A stretch of 64,000 nucleotides of DNA from Evansella vedderi (GCF_030813435.1 NZ_JAUSUG010000015.1:1-64000); one strand, 5' to 3'; numbered from the stretch's first letter, positions 16,595-27,271 are shown. The notes: generated by a model not told the origin, from the sequence alone. Numbers and translations are program-made.

Positions 16595-17623
16595 ATGCAA
16601 ACTACTAGAAAATTTATTGGAAAAGATCTACTTGGTTTTGGTCTATTACTAGTATTTTTAATACTATTTCTTATAAGTGATCAATTAAATGAAAACGAGC
16701 AATTAAATAACATTTCCGCCGATTGGATTAATGTCAATACGATCTTTTTAAGTATTGTATTGGAAGCTGTTCCCTTTATATTATTGGGGGTATTTGTATC
16801 CTCTTTAATTCAAATATATGTATCAGAGGAAACAATTCAACGCTTTTTACCGAAAAACGCCATAGCTGCTTTATTTCCTGCAGCTATGCTTGGGGCAATC
16901 CTTCCATTCTGTGAATGTGCTATTGTTCCTGTAGTAAGGCGCTTAATTAAAAAAGGAATGCCCCTTCATGTTGGAGTGGTCTTTTTGGTTGCAGCACCAA
17001 TATTAAATCCTATCGTTTTTGCCTCCACATTTTATGCATTCCGAAGTGAACCTACGAATACAATATTGTATTCAAGAATGGGACTTGCATTTGTTTTAGC
17101 AATAATTATCGGAGCAATACTTTACGGATTCTTTAAAAACAACGCCCAGCAATTGCGTGGTGATACACATGGACATATTCATGTTCATGAGCACTCTCAT
17201 AACAAAACTGGTTTTTTTGCTCGAATAAAACAAACCTTCTATCATGCTGTTGATGAATTTTTCTTAATGGGAAAATATTTGATCATGGGTGCTTTTATTG
17301 CAGCGCTGTTTCAAACTTTCCTTGATCGTTCCGTCTTAACAGCTATTGGTTCAAATGACTACTCTTCCACAATTGTCATGATGGTGTTTGCCTATCTATT
17401 GTCTTTATGCTCTGAGGCAGATGCCTTTGTAGCATCATCGTTTGGCAGTCAATTTACGGATATGTCTATCGTAGCATTTCTTGTTTATGGTCCAATGTTA
17501 GATTTAAAGAATACGTTTATGTTATTTGCTTTCTTTAAGGCTAGATTTGTGATTATCTTTATGATTACCGTTACTATCGTTGTATTCACTGCCGTGTTAG
17601 TTCTCTTCGGATTAATTTTATAG
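16595..17623 (+). CDS. permease of the YcgR/DUF318 family
   Basis: A 342-residue integral membrane protein with about eight helices. The conserved segment FCECAIVPVVRRLIKKGMPL followed by AAPILNPIVF is the signature of the permease family (former DUF318). A cytoplasmic or outside loop is His-rich (GHIHVHEHSHNKTG), which hints at metal binding. A GGGAG site precedes the ATG. It is followed after 16 bases by its usual partner (YcgQ type). B. subtilis has the same pair, ycgR-ycgQ; substrate unknown. Confidence 0.85.
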   Translation: MQTTRKFIGKDLLGFGLLLVFLILFLISDQLNENEQLNNISADWINVNTIFLSIVLEAVPFILLGVFVSSLIQIYVSEETIQRFLPKNAIAALFPAAMLGAILPFCECAIVPVVRRLIKKGMPLHVGVVFLVAAPILNPIVFASTFYAFRSEPTNTILYSRMGLAFVLAIIIGAILYGFFKNNAQQLRGDTHGHIHVHEHSHNKTGFFARIKQTFYHAVDEFFLMGKYLIMGAFIAALFQTFLDRSVLTAIGSNDYSSTIVMMVFAYLLSLCSEADAFVASSFGSQFTDMSIVAFLVYGPMLDLKNTFMLFAFFKARFVIIFMITVTIVVFTAVLVLFGLIL

Positions 17624-17639
17624 TAGGAGGTTCGTTTTT

Positions 17640-18605
17640 ATGAAGTCTTATGACCACTCATTCCATGCCTATATTCAAGGTATTATTTTAATTGGTTTCG
17701 CCTTACTGATGCTTTGGTTGGTACTGTCTGGAAATATTGTATTTTATATTGCACCTATGATGATGCCATTTATCTACTTTGCAATGATTACCTTTTTTGT
17801 GTTAGGGATTATGCAAATTTTTCGCAGTACCTCGAAAGATGGTGAAGGTGAGCATCAATGCAGCTGTGAAAGCGATCATCAAATAAAGGGGCCAGCTTGG
17901 GTTAAAGTATTGATTTATAGCATTTTTATTTTCCCCATTATCTTTGGTTTTGTTCTACCAGACCGCATGTTAAACAGTGAAGCAGCGGCTAACAGGGGGA
18001 TTCAGTACGGCTCCGGCTTAAATATCAACACCACACAAGATGGAACTCAAGGTATATCATCTGAAGAAGGGAGTACGTCACGTGCAGATGCGTTTTTAGA
18101 AGACCCGGAATCTTACTACGATAATAATTTTGGACAGGACGACGATGATATAGAACATTTCCAAATTGAAGATTTTTACGACCAGGATTGGTTTAATGAA
18201 TTTTACGAGGAATTTGCATATGAACTAGAACAGGAAGACGTTATTACTGTAACAGAAGAGAATTATTTAGATGTTATGACTGTATTAGACCTCTACTTAG
18301 ATCGTTTCGTTGGAAAGGAAATAGAAATCATTGGGTTTGCTTTTAGAGAACCTGATTTTGAAGATCATCAAATCGTTATAGCACGCTTCGCCATGACTTG
18401 TTGTACAGCAGATGTAGGCGTTTATGGAACATTAATAGAATCGGACGAAGCCCATTATTTTGATGACGATACTTGGCTTTATGCGAAGGGTACCATAACT
18501 AAAGGACAATATCATGACTTTGTTTTACCAATTATAGTTGATAGTTATCTAGTTGAAGTAGATCAACCAGATACACCATATGTTTATCCTAGCTTTAACC
18601 GATAG
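17640..18605 (+). CDS. YcgQ-like putative permease subunit (TIGR03943 family)
   Basis: A 321-residue protein with two N-terminal membrane helices, a Cys-containing linker (HQCSCESDHQ), a third helix (VLIYSIFIFPIIFGFVLP), then a strongly acidic extracytoplasmic stretch (about residues 155-200) and a C-terminal domain with the conserved MTCCTADVGVYG. It belongs with the upstream permease as a two-component system of unknown substrate; the Cys/His and acidic residues suggest a metal. An AGGAGG site lies upstream. Confidence 0.82.
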   Translation: MKSYDHSFHAYIQGIILIGFALLMLWLVLSGNIVFYIAPMMMPFIYFAMITFFVLGIMQIFRSTSKDGEGEHQCSCESDHQIKGPAWVKVLIYSIFIFPIIFGFVLPDRMLNSEAAANRGIQYGSGLNINTTQDGTQGISSEEGSTSRADAFLEDPESYYDNNFGQDDDDIEHFQIEDFYDQDWFNEFYEEFAYELEQEDVITVTEENYLDVMTVLDLYLDRFVGKEIEIIGFAFREPDFEDHQIVIARFAMTCCTADVGVYGTLIESDEAHYFDDDTWLYAKGTITKGQYHDFVLPIIVDSYLVEVDQPDTPYVYPSFNR

Positions 18606-18663
18606 TCTCTATTAAAGAATAGTGTTGATTTTTATTCACTGTTGATTGTAGCGTAAGATACGA

Positions 18664-18681
18664 GCTGTCTCTTCCTCTGCT
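18664..18681. repeat. short repeat shared with 51044-51061
   Basis: An 18-base sequence (GCTGTCTCTTCCTCTGCT) is identical to one inside the large repeat at 50960-51395. It is probably a remnant of the same dispersed element. Confidence 0.4.
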
Positions 18682-18723
18682 AGCGAAAATCAACAACAAC
18701 GTTCAACATAGCCAATCGATAAA

Positions 18724-18772
18724 AAGGGGACCCCAAAAGGTATGCTTTTAACCTTTTGGGGTCCCCTTTATT
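18724..18772. terminator. bidirectional terminator
   Basis: AAAGGGGACCCCAAAAGGT (18723-18741) pairs with 18751-18769 around a 9-base loop; T-rich on both sides. It ends the permease operon and insulates the xpt riboswitch promoter. Confidence 0.9.
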
Positions 18773-18865
18773 TACAATTTACGGAAAAAACACAACATAC
18801 AAATTGTTAAACACGGAAAATACGAACGTTTGAAATCCCCTTGCAAATTTTGTTCGGAAAATCAG

Positions 18866-18894
18866 TTCACACATGCAATATTTTATGCTATAAT
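18866..18894 (+). promoter_or_regulatory. sigma-A promoter of the xpt riboswitch transcript
   Basis: TTCACA (18866-18871), a 17-base spacer and TATAAT (18889-18894) preceded by TGC, an extended -10. The start would be near 18902, 20 bases before the aptamer. Confidence 0.8.
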
Positions 18895-18921
18895 CAATTC
18901 TGTCCTTATAATTTAATAATT

Positions 18922-19762
<841 letters not shown>

Positions 19763-19784
19763 TAAATTAGCTAATGTGAAAATA

Positions 19785-19822
19785 CGAATCTGGCGGTAAT
19801 TCGCTGCGGTCCACTCCAAGAA
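19785..19822. repeat. fragment of intergenic repeat family B (left end)
   Basis: AAAATACGAATCTGGCGGTAATTCGCTGCGGTCCACTCC resembles the left ends at about 35542 and 50967 (AAAATACAAAT...ATTCGCTGCAGCCCACTC). It sits between xpt and the permease gene. Confidence 0.5.
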
Positions 19823-19852
19823 AAAGCCAATAAATTTAAAGGAGATAAGATT

Positions 19853-21366
19853 ATGTCTGAAAAAACAATTCATTATTCGTGGTTTAAAAAGGAAGATACA
19901 GATGCATTTTTTGCTCTTTTTCAAAATAACTTGGCAAACTTTGTTATTATTACGGTTAGTTAGGTCTCGGCTTTCCAGCTAGTTTAGTATTTGGCAAGGT
20001 TATCCCTGGTGCTGCTGTAGCAGTAATATTCGGAAATCTATATTACGCCTATATGGCCAATCGATTAGCTAAGAAAGAAAACCGTACAAACGTCACTGCC
20101 CTTTCTTATGGTATCAGTACCCCTGTTATGTTTATTTTCTTGTTTGGTGTATTAGTTCCGGCTAATGCCCTAACAGGTGACCCTGAATTAGCTTGGAAAA
20201 TAGCTGTCGCTGCTGCTTTTCTTAGCGGGCTTATTGAAGTTTTAGCTAGTTTTTCAGGAAAGTGGATTCAACGGAATCTCCCACGTGCCGCCATGCTTGG
20301 TGCTCTCGCTGGGGTAGCTTTAGCATTTATAGCAGGTGAAATGTTATTTAAAACGCTAGAAATGCCTGTTGTTGGTTTATTTGTTTTAGCGGTAATCTTA
20401 CTCGGAATTGTTGGTAAGGTGTCTCTGCCATTCAAAATTCCTGCGTCCCTTTTTGCCATTGTTATTGGTACGATTTTAGCATTTGGGCTAGGGTATGCAG
20501 AGGTAGGTGCAATTGGTGAAGGTTTAGGTAATTTAGGCTTTTACCCAATATTACCTTCCCTAGCAGTCTTTGAAGGGTTCCAATATTTGTTCGGTGCAAT
20601 GATTGCTCTATTAGCTGTTATCCTTCCCATCACCATTTATAACGCAGTAGAGACTATGAATAATGTAGAAGCCATGTCCGCTGAAGGAGACTCCTATGAC
20701 GTTAGGGAATGTCAAGCAGTGGATGGTGTGGGAACAATGATCGGTGCTATTTTTGGAGGTCTATTCCCAACTACTGTTTATATTGCCTCCGTTGGTTCCA
20801 AATGGATGGGTGCAGGTCGAGGCTACAGCATTTTAAATGCAGGAGTATTTTTGTTTGCAGCTATGTTTGGAGTTATTGCAGCATTATCGGCCATTATACC
20901 TGTGGCAGTGGTAGCGCCAATTCTTGTTTATGTGGGAGTTTCTATGGTTTCCTCTGCTTTCTCTACTAACGAAAAGAAATATTATATTGCCGTAGCTATT
21001 GCTATGCTTCCATATTTTGCAAACTACTTAATGACCCGTTTTAATGGAAATAATCCGGAAATGATCGCTAACCTTTCTTCTGGAATCGTCCCATTAGGCC
21101 AAGGGGCCATGTTTACAGCAATTATTTTAGGGGCCATTACGGTTTTCCTTATTGATCAAGAGTTCCATAAAGCAGCCATCTTCTCATTCATTGCTGCAGG
21201 ATTAAGCTTCATCGGATTAATGCATGCACCATCCCTGCAGTTCGGAGCTGCTACAGAATATGCCATTGGTTATGTGTTAATCGGTGTTTTCTTTGGAGCA
21301 TATTGGCTAAAGGATGTTCGAGTGGCTTCAGAAGAAAAAACAAAGACGAAAGCAGAAGCAGCGTAA
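19853..21366 (+). pseudogene. NCS2-family purine permease with an N-terminal frameshift
   Basis: The position after xpt and the riboswitch suggests a xanthine/guanine-type transporter (pbuX position), although the sequence looks like another NCS2 branch. The ATG at 19853 has GGAG upstream and reads 36 residues (to ITVS) to a TAG at 19961. The following sequence LGLGFPASLVFGKVIPGAAV continues in another frame from 19960, just after a TAG in that frame, and runs through the long open frame to 21366 with about 11 hydrophobic helices. Restoring one base near 19958-19962 (for example AGTTTAGG for AGTTAGG) would rejoin the gene. It is either a recent one-base deletion or a sequencing error. Confidence 0.8.
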
Positions 21367-21390
21367 AGGAATTTGAAATATAAAGAGTAA

Positions 21391-21543
21391 TGAGGCTGGG
21401 ACATAACTAAAGTGTTTAACTGGAAATACGAACAATATACTACCTTAGCGAAGTATATTTCCGAAGCGATTTTTATATGCACCAACTATAATCTCTATTT
21501 CGTTCGGATTTCTTATTGATAAAACACTTTTGTCCAAGCCTCT
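21391..21543. repeat. intergenic repeat family A, copy 2 (inverted)
   Basis: It runs from TGAGGCTGGGACATAAC to CCAAGCCTC and lies between convergent genes. Compared with copies at 14498 and 26661 it is in the opposite orientation. Its complement carries CGCTTCGGAAATATACTTC and CTAAGGTAG as they do. Confidence 0.9.
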
Positions 21544-21553
21544 TTTAGCATTA

Positions 21554-22297
21554 TTAGTGATGGTAAATCATTTTTCTAGTCATACCTCCATCAACGACAA
21601 GGTTCTCCCCTGTAATGAAATCATTTTCTGGATCACTTAAAAAGAAACACGCCCTAACAATATCCTCTGGCTTCCCTACCCTGCCCGACAAATGCTGTTC
21701 ATGATCTACGTGACGAAGCTCATCATAATTCCCCGTTTCAATCCATCCTGGGCTTATAGCATTAACACGTATTTTCTTTGGTGCTAAACTCGCTGCCAAT
21801 GCATGGGTTAAAGCAACAATTCCCCCTTTAGAGGCTGCATAAGCTTCTGAATTTGGCTCTGACATTATAGCTCTCGTGGAGGATATATTTACAATTGCTC
21901 CCCCTTCTTCCATAAGTTTTGACCCATACTTGGAAAACATATAAGCACTACTTAAATTTGTATGTAAAATCCTTTCCCATTGGGAAAACTCTAACTCTTC
22001 AAGGGGGGGAAAAGTGGAAATTCCAGCATTATTAATGATGACATGAAGTTTATTTGTTTCCCCTTTAACTTTTTCCAAGGCTTGTAATACGTCCTTTTCC
22101 CGTGACACATCCCCTGGAATAAATGTTGCTTTATAACCTCCCCTTTCCAGTTTCTCTGTTAATTTGTCTCCATTTTTCCTGTCTACATCAACTATGTAGA
22201 CATTTGCTCCCCTTTTTGCATAGCTAGCAGCAATTGCTTTCCCAATACCATTGGCTGCTCCTGTAATAAGGACTATTTTATTATTCCAATTATTCAC
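21554..22297 (-). CDS. short-chain dehydrogenase/reductase
   Basis: A classical SDR of 247 residues with the NAD(P)-binding TGAANGIGKAIA, the NNAG motif (IINNAGIST), the catalytic Ser (VNISSTRA) and YxxxK (YAASKGG), and the PG motif AISPGWIET. It ends with the usual VVDGG segment. Substrate unknown. GTG start with AGGTGGGGGT upstream. It follows the desaturase-like gene by 64 bases and may be cotranscribed with it. Confidence 0.88.
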   Translation of the reverse strand: MNNWNNKIVLITGAANGIGKAIAASYAKRGANVYIVDVDRKNGDKLTEKLERGGYKATFIPGDVSREKDVLQALEKVKGETNKLHVIINNAGISTFPPLEELEFSQWERILHTNLSSAYMFSKYGSKLMEEGGAIVNISSTRAIMSEPNSEAYAASKGGIVALTHALAASLAPKKIRVNAISPGWIETGNYDELRHVDHEQHLSGRVGKPEDIVRACFFLSDPENDFITGENLVVDGGMTRKMIYHH

Positions 22298-22361
22298 TTA
22301 ACCCCCACCTTTCATTGTTATATTAATGAAATTATACTCTACGCTACTATGACTGTCATAA

Positions 22362-23843
22362 TTAATGATGTGATTCCATAAGTAATTTTGCCGTAATTCT
22401 TGCCGATTCAAAAATAGTGGGTAAACCGCTTCCTGGATGCGTCCCTCCACCTACTAACCATACATTTTGGAACTCCTCAAAATCATTATGGGGTCGAAAA
22501 TACATTAATTGAGAGAAATAGTGACTAAAGCTGAAATTAGCCCCTCGGAATACGAAGTGATCCTTCTCCCAGTTGTTAGGTGTTATGATTTTCTCCATTT
22601 CAATATGACTTTGGATATTGTGAACTCCTGTTTTCTTTTCTATTATTGACCAAATGAGTTGACGAAAAGTTAGCTTCTCTTCCTCCCAATCTATGTTACT
22701 AAAATTATTTGGTACTGGTACTAATATATATAAAGACGACTTCCCCTTCGGAGATCTCGTTTTATCTGTTGCAGTTGCATGTTGCAAATAAATAGACGGA
22801 TCTTTCGGGACATTTCCACACTTTGTAATATCCTGCATATACTTCTTAAAGTCCTTAGAAAAAATGAAGGTATGATGATCTAATGATAAGGGATAATTAA
22901 TTCCTGCATAAATCATAAAGGTAGAGCAAGTGTATTTTTTCTTTTCCAAAACCTTGTTTTTATACTTCCTCCGTTTGGAATCATCCACTAATGTCGTCAT
23001 AGCGTATGCAAAATCAGCATTTAAAATAACCTCATCTCCATGAACTATCTCACCGTTGTCCAACTGTACTCCAGTAACTTGTTTATCCTTAATAATCAGT
23101 TTGTTAACACCGGAATTAGTGTAAATATTCCCACCATACTCTTTTACCACTCTAGCCATAGCTTTTGTTAATTGGTTTAAGCCTCCTATTGGGTGATGGA
23201 TTCCATACTCGTGCTCAATGAACGGCAAAATACTAAAAGCTCCGGGACACTCCCATGGAGACATTCCGATATATTTTGCTTGAAAAGAAAAAGCTTGTCG
23301 TAATCGTTCATCCTTAAAATATTTTGCAGCCACTTCGTACATTGTCTTTCCCATTTCTATTTCAGGCAGTGCACGAATACTTCTACATCTCAAATAATCT
23401 ATCACAGAATCATGTTTGTTTTCTAAGATTGGTAATAGGGCTTCTAGCTTTTTCCTTGTATGTTCAAAAAACCTCCGGCAATTAATTCCTTCTCCAGGAA
23501 AGAGTCGTTCAATTTGATTTTCCAATTCTTCTATATTCCTTTTTGGCCGAAAACAAAATCCATCGAATATCAATGTATAAAGGGGATCCATTTCCTTTAA
23601 ATCTACGTAGTCTTTCAAATTTCTACCTGATAATTGAAAAAGTCGTTCTAAGATATGGGGCAAACAGAAAATGGTTGGTCCTAAATCAAAGGAAAAATCC
23701 CCCATTTGAAGGGAAGAAGTTCTCCCACCGATATATGGCTGTTTCTCATATAGTTCGATTGTATATCCTTGTGCAGAAAGGAGCATTGCGGCAGCTAACC
23801 CCCCTGGCCCTCCCCCAACTATAATAATCTTCTGCATTTTCAT
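22362..23843 (-). CDS. phytoene desaturase-like flavoprotein (CrtN/CrtI family)
   Basis: An FAD-dependent carotenoid desaturase-type oxidoreductase. The N-terminal dinucleotide site is IIVGGGPGGLAAAMLLSAQG followed by the YEKQPYIGGRT motif; the C-terminal signature is WLVGGGTHPGSGLPTIFESAR. About 493 residues, the usual length. No squalene/phytoene synthase gene is in the window, so the substrate (a C30 or C40 carotenoid or other polyene) is open. Several possible starts exist (23852, 23843, 23837); 23843 has GAAGG about 9 bases upstream. The neighbours are an SDR and asnO. Confidence 0.85.
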   Translation of the reverse strand: MKMQKIIIVGGGPGGLAAAMLLSAQGYTIELYEKQPYIGGRTSSLQMGDFSFDLGPTIFCLPHILERLFQLSGRNLKDYVDLKEMDPLYTLIFDGFCFRPKRNIEELENQIERLFPGEGINCRRFFEHTRKKLEALLPILENKHDSVIDYLRCRSIRALPEIEMGKTMYEVAAKYFKDERLRQAFSFQAKYIGMSPWECPGAFSILPFIEHEYGIHHPIGGLNQLTKAMARVVKEYGGNIYTNSGVNKLIIKDKQVTGVQLDNGEIVHGDEVILNADFAYAMTTLVDDSKRRKYKNKVLEKKKYTCSTFMIYAGINYPLSLDHHTFIFSKDFKKYMQDITKCGNVPKDPSIYLQHATATDKTRSPKGKSSLYILVPVPNNFSNIDWEEEKLTFRQLIWSIIEKKTGVHNIQSHIEMEKIITPNNWEKDHFVFRGANFSFSHYFSQLMYFRPHNDFEEFQNVWLVGGGTHPGSGLPTIFESARITAKLLMESHH

Positions 23844-23917
23844 GAACCTCATCCTTCTCCATCAAAGGTAGCATTAGTATTATGAACAAGATGCTTTATT
23901 AATACTATTAAACATAA

Positions 23918-23960
23918 AAAAAAGGATACAAAGGTATGTTTCTTAACCTTTGTATCCCCC
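23918..23960 (-). terminator. terminator of asnO
   Basis: GGATACAAAGGT (23924-23935) pairs with ACCTTTGTATCC (23946-23957); on the minus strand eight T follow. Confidence 0.88.
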
Positions 23961-24045
23961 TCGGTGAATTACTTCCTAAATGATGTACTCTTTTTAATGT
24001 TGCCACCTTAGCTCCCGCTCACCGGGGTCTGCAACCGAAACTTTC

Positions 24046-25893
24046 TTAATTATTTATGTTCACTTTATACTTCTTTAACCATGTATCCACTTGAATTAGA
24101 TGGGCCATTAGCTGGGGGCCTGTCATCAATTGACCAAAATAGGGTCTCTTAAAGGATGCTCCTTTTGTTTCCACTAATCTCTGTAAGGCATTACGATCGA
24201 ATAGATCAAAGAGTGGCGACTCCCCTTCTTTTACTATTTTCTCTAACCCTTCTGTAACCAGCCTTGTATAGACAGGGTGATGCGTTTTCGGATAAGGGCT
24301 CTTCTTACGATAAAGGACTTCATCTGGTAATATTCCCTCTAAAGCCTTTCTAAGGATCCCCTTTTCTCTCCCATTATACATTTTCATTTCCCAAGGGATA
24401 TTCCAAACATATTCCACTAGACGATGATCTGCAAATGGAACACGGACCTCTAAGCTTGCAGCCATACTCATTCTATCTTTTCTGTCTAACAATGTTGTCA
24501 TAAACCAAATCATATTGACGTAGAACAGTTCTCTCCGTTTTTTCTCGGTCCCCTTTTCTCCCTCTAAGTGCGGTACCTCTTTTAATGTTTCTTGGTATCT
24601 ATTTTCCACATAATCGGTTAATTGGAGACGTTTCCTCAAACTTGGTTTGAGCATCTCCTGCCGTTCCATTACTGAACTCATCCACGGAAATGTAGATTGA
24701 TTCATCATCTTCTCATCATGAAACCATGGATACCCACCAAAAATCTCATCAGCACATTCACCTGAAAGGCCTACGGTTACATCCTTCTTTATTTGTTTGC
24801 AAAACCATAGTAATGAGGAATCAATATCAGCCATACCAGGAAGATCTCTAGCTGTCACAGCATTTTCCAAATAATCATATAGGTACTCATTGGATATAAC
24901 ACAAGGATGATGTTTTGTGTGAAAGGCTCTATGCATTTTTTCGATCCAAGGTCCATCAGAGTTAGGTTGAAACTTACTGGCTTTAAAATATTGGTCATTT
25001 TCCTCGTAATCGATGGAATAGGTTTTCAGTGCCCCTCTCCCATTTTCCTGAAAATAGTTAGAAGCAATTGCTGTAATAGCACTTGAGTCTACTCCTCCAG
25101 AAAGGAACGTACAAACAGGTACATCGGCAACAAGTTGTCTTTGAACGGTATCCACAAATAACGATTGTACTTTCTCTGCAGTCTCTTCAAGGGAGTCCTT
25201 ATGTTCATGACTTTTAACCTGCCAATAACGTTTTATTTTGACTCCCTCTTTAGAGATTGTCATCCAATGAGCCGGGCGAAGCTCCTCCATCCCCTTGTAA
25301 ACACCATGTCCCGGAGTCCTTGATGGACTTAGACCGAGAACCTCCCTTAATCCGTTGTCATTAATTATCGTATCCACTTCTGGATGGCAAAGGATAGACT
25401 TCATTTCCGATCCAAACAACAGCCCTTCTCCAAGCTTGTAAAAAAATATAGGCTTTACTCCAAGTCGATCTCTTCCAATAAATACTTGGTCCTTCTCTTC
25501 ATCCCAAATAGCAAAAGCATAAATACCGTTTAACCTTTTTACACAATCTTCCCGCCAATGTATATAAGCAATTAATAATACTTCCGTATCGGAATGAGAT
25601 TGAAAGGTATATCCCTTTTGTATTAATTCTTTACGGACATCCTCTGTATTGTAAAGCTCACCGTTATAGCAAATGCTAAAAGTCCTTCCTTGATGCTTTC
25701 GAACCATTGGCTGAGCTCCACCTTTTGGATCCACAACAATAAGTCGAGTATGACCGAATACGACGTCGTTATTTCCCCAAGTATTTGTGTCGTCCGGCCC
25801 CCTAAGTTGAAGGGTCTTTGCCATGCTTTTCAATGTACTTGCTTCATGCTGTAAGGGGCGATGGAAATCAACCCAACCAGTGATTCCACACAT
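24046..25893 (-). CDS. asnO: asparagine synthetase (glutamine-hydrolysing), AsnO type
   Basis: It makes asparagine from aspartate, ATP and glutamine. The N-terminal Ntn glutaminase domain begins MCGITGWVDF, so Cys1 after Met removal is the nucleophile; that fixes the start at 25893 with GAGGGAG upstream, although the frame is open to 25914. The synthetase domain has the PP-loop CTFLSGGVDSSAI. Length (615) and sequence agree best with AsnO (YisO) of B. subtilis, a paralogue needed for normal sporulation. It is monocistronic, with its own terminator. Confidence 0.92.
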   Translation of the reverse strand: MCGITGWVDFHRPLQHEASTLKSMAKTLQLRGPDDTNTWGNNDVVFGHTRLIVVDPKGGAQPMVRKHQGRTFSICYNGELYNTEDVRKELIQKGYTFQSHSDTEVLLIAYIHWREDCVKRLNGIYAFAIWDEEKDQVFIGRDRLGVKPIFFYKLGEGLLFGSEMKSILCHPEVDTIINDNGLREVLGLSPSRTPGHGVYKGMEELRPAHWMTISKEGVKIKRYWQVKSHEHKDSLEETAEKVQSLFVDTVQRQLVADVPVCTFLSGGVDSSAITAIASNYFQENGRGALKTYSIDYEENDQYFKASKFQPNSDGPWIEKMHRAFHTKHHPCVISNEYLYDYLENAVTARDLPGMADIDSSLLWFCKQIKKDVTVGLSGECADEIFGGYPWFHDEKMMNQSTFPWMSSVMERQEMLKPSLRKRLQLTDYVENRYQETLKEVPHLEGEKGTEKKRRELFYVNMIWFMTTLLDRKDRMSMAASLEVRVPFADHRLVEYVWNIPWEMKMYNGREKGILRKALEGILPDEVLYRKKSPYPKTHHPVYTRLVTEGLEKIVKEGESPLFDLFDRNALQRLVETKGASFKRPYFGQLMTGPQLMAHLIQVDTWLKKYKVNINN

Positions 25894-26011
25894 AAAATTA
25901 TCTCCCTCTTTCAATTAGAATTCATTTATAGGTAATTACACTCTTTAATATGCTATTCACCCCCCTTTGTCCAATGTACCTAATACCTATACTAATAGCG
26001 TTTTTTAGTAA

Positions 26012-26044
26012 AAAAAGTCCGTCAGATTTTCTGACAGACTTTTA
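26012..26044 (-). terminator. terminator of the phosphatase gene
   Basis: AAAGTCCGTCAGA pairs with TCTGACAGACTTT; on the minus strand TTTTTTTACT follows. Confidence 0.88.
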
Positions 26045-26101
26045 CGGTACAACTTTTCAGTTCTTTTCCCAAAGTATGTTTTTAGGGCTATTTGCCGATC
26101 A

Positions 26102-26575
26102 CTAAATTTCTTCTTTTTCCTTTATGTAAGCTAAGAGTTTCTCACAGCCCTCATCTACAAGTTCATACACTTCATTAAAATTCCCTGTAAAATAAGGGTC
26201 CGGTACATCTACGATCGTTGAATTAGGAATAAAATCTAAAAGGCGAGCCATTTCTCCCGTTTGTTCATGTCCCTTTAATTTGTGAAGGTTTCCCATATTA
26301 GAAGCATCCATTGCAATAATATAGTTATAGTCTTTTAAGTCTTTTGCTTCCACCTGCCTAGCAGTTATTCCTTCATGCTCTATATAATTTTCATCTAAAA
26401 TTTTCAAAGTACCTTCATGTGGACGATTTCCCACATGCCAATCCCCTGTTCCTGCTGAATCTACTGAAATTTTATGATCTAACCCTTGTTCCTTTACCTT
26501 TTGGCGAAAAATAGCTTCCGCCATTGGTGAGCGGCATATATTCCCTAGACAAACAAACAAAACCTTAATCAACAT
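26102..26575 (-). CDS. yfkJ: low-molecular-weight protein tyrosine phosphatase
   Basis: A 157-residue cytosolic phosphatase with the P-loop CLGNICRS (Cys nucleophile and Arg) near the N-terminus and the general acid Asp in VPDPYFTGNF. Sequence and length match B. subtilis YfkJ better than YwlE. Substrates are not known from the sequence. Upstream lies repeat A copy 3, so its promoter must be inside or just after that element. Confidence 0.9.
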   Translation of the reverse strand: MLIKVLFVCLGNICRSPMAEAIFRQKVKEQGLDHKISVDSAGTGDWHVGNRPHEGTLKILDENYIEHEGITARQVEAKDLKDYNYIIAMDASNMGNLHKLKGHEQTGEMARLLDFIPNSTIVDVPDPYFTGNFNEVYELVDEGCEKLLAYIKEKEEI

Positions 26576-26660
26576 TACTCTCTCCTTTGCACACGGTCAT
26601 TCTTTACTCATTATAGCCTTTGAAAATGGTGTGCACAACTTACACTATCCAAAATGATAA

Positions 26661-26805
26661 AGAGGCTGGGACAAAAGTATTTTACTAATAAGAAATCCGA
26701 ATAAACTTGATGTAGGTGCAATCTACCCGCTTCGGAAATATACTTCCCTAAGGTAGTGTATTGTTCGTATTTCCGATTAAACACTTTAGTTATGTCCTAG
26801 CCTCT
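26661..26805. repeat. intergenic repeat family A, copy 3
   Basis: Starts AGAGGCTGGGACAAAAGT and ends TTATGTCCTAGCCTCT. Same orientation as copy 1. Unlike the other two it lies between genes in tandem (26827-27108 and 26102-26575, both minus), so it probably ends the upstream gene. Confidence 0.9.
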
Positions 26806-26826
26806 TCTCGTGTTAAAGTCTCAGAT

Positions 26827-27108
26827 TTATTTTAAAAGATGGCTGTAATTCTCTCTAATATCAAATAGGATTTCTTCTACTGAATTAAAATTCTCCCCTA
26901 CACGATATGTTTTCTTACTTGTTAAGGAATCTCCTGAACATCCAGCTAAGATTTGTACGAATTCCTCTGGGTCACATTCCTTTTCCTGCAGGTTGCTGCC
27001 TTCTCCTACACAATCTAAATTATCAAATCGTTCGTAAAGAACTACTACGTTTTGACTTGTTTCCTCCACCATTAGTTCTTTTGACTCCACTAGGTCTTTA
27101 ACTATCAT
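26827..27108 (-). CDS. small hypothetical protein
   Basis: A 93-residue acidic protein (EEFVQILAGCSGDS; NSVEEILFDIRENY) with three cysteines and no membrane helix or signal. I do not recognise the family. ATG at 27108 has AAAGGG 8 bases upstream; a TTG at 27114 is in frame but lies nearer the ribosome site. It is followed by repeat A copy 3. Confidence 0.6.
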   Translation of the reverse strand: MIVKDLVESKELMVEETSQNVVVLYERFDNLDCVGEGSNLQEKECDPEEFVQILAGCSGDSLTSKKTYRVGENFNSVEEILFDIRENYSHLLK

Positions 27109-27271
27109 GACCAACGCCCTTTCTTCTTTTGAAATTTGTTTTTGTGAAACAAACCATGCTCAAAATATATCACTAACTATACACCTTTTAAAGTATCTTT
27201 TGGTGAAGAAATTGTGACTATAATTTTACAGTTACGTAAACTCCTGTTCCAAAAGTTTAACAAATTTTTTC

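Noticed and set aside
19957-19963. programmed frameshift in the NCS2 permease
   Set aside because: There is no slippery heptamer or downstream structure, and both frames have a stop at the junction; a deletion or sequencing error is simpler.
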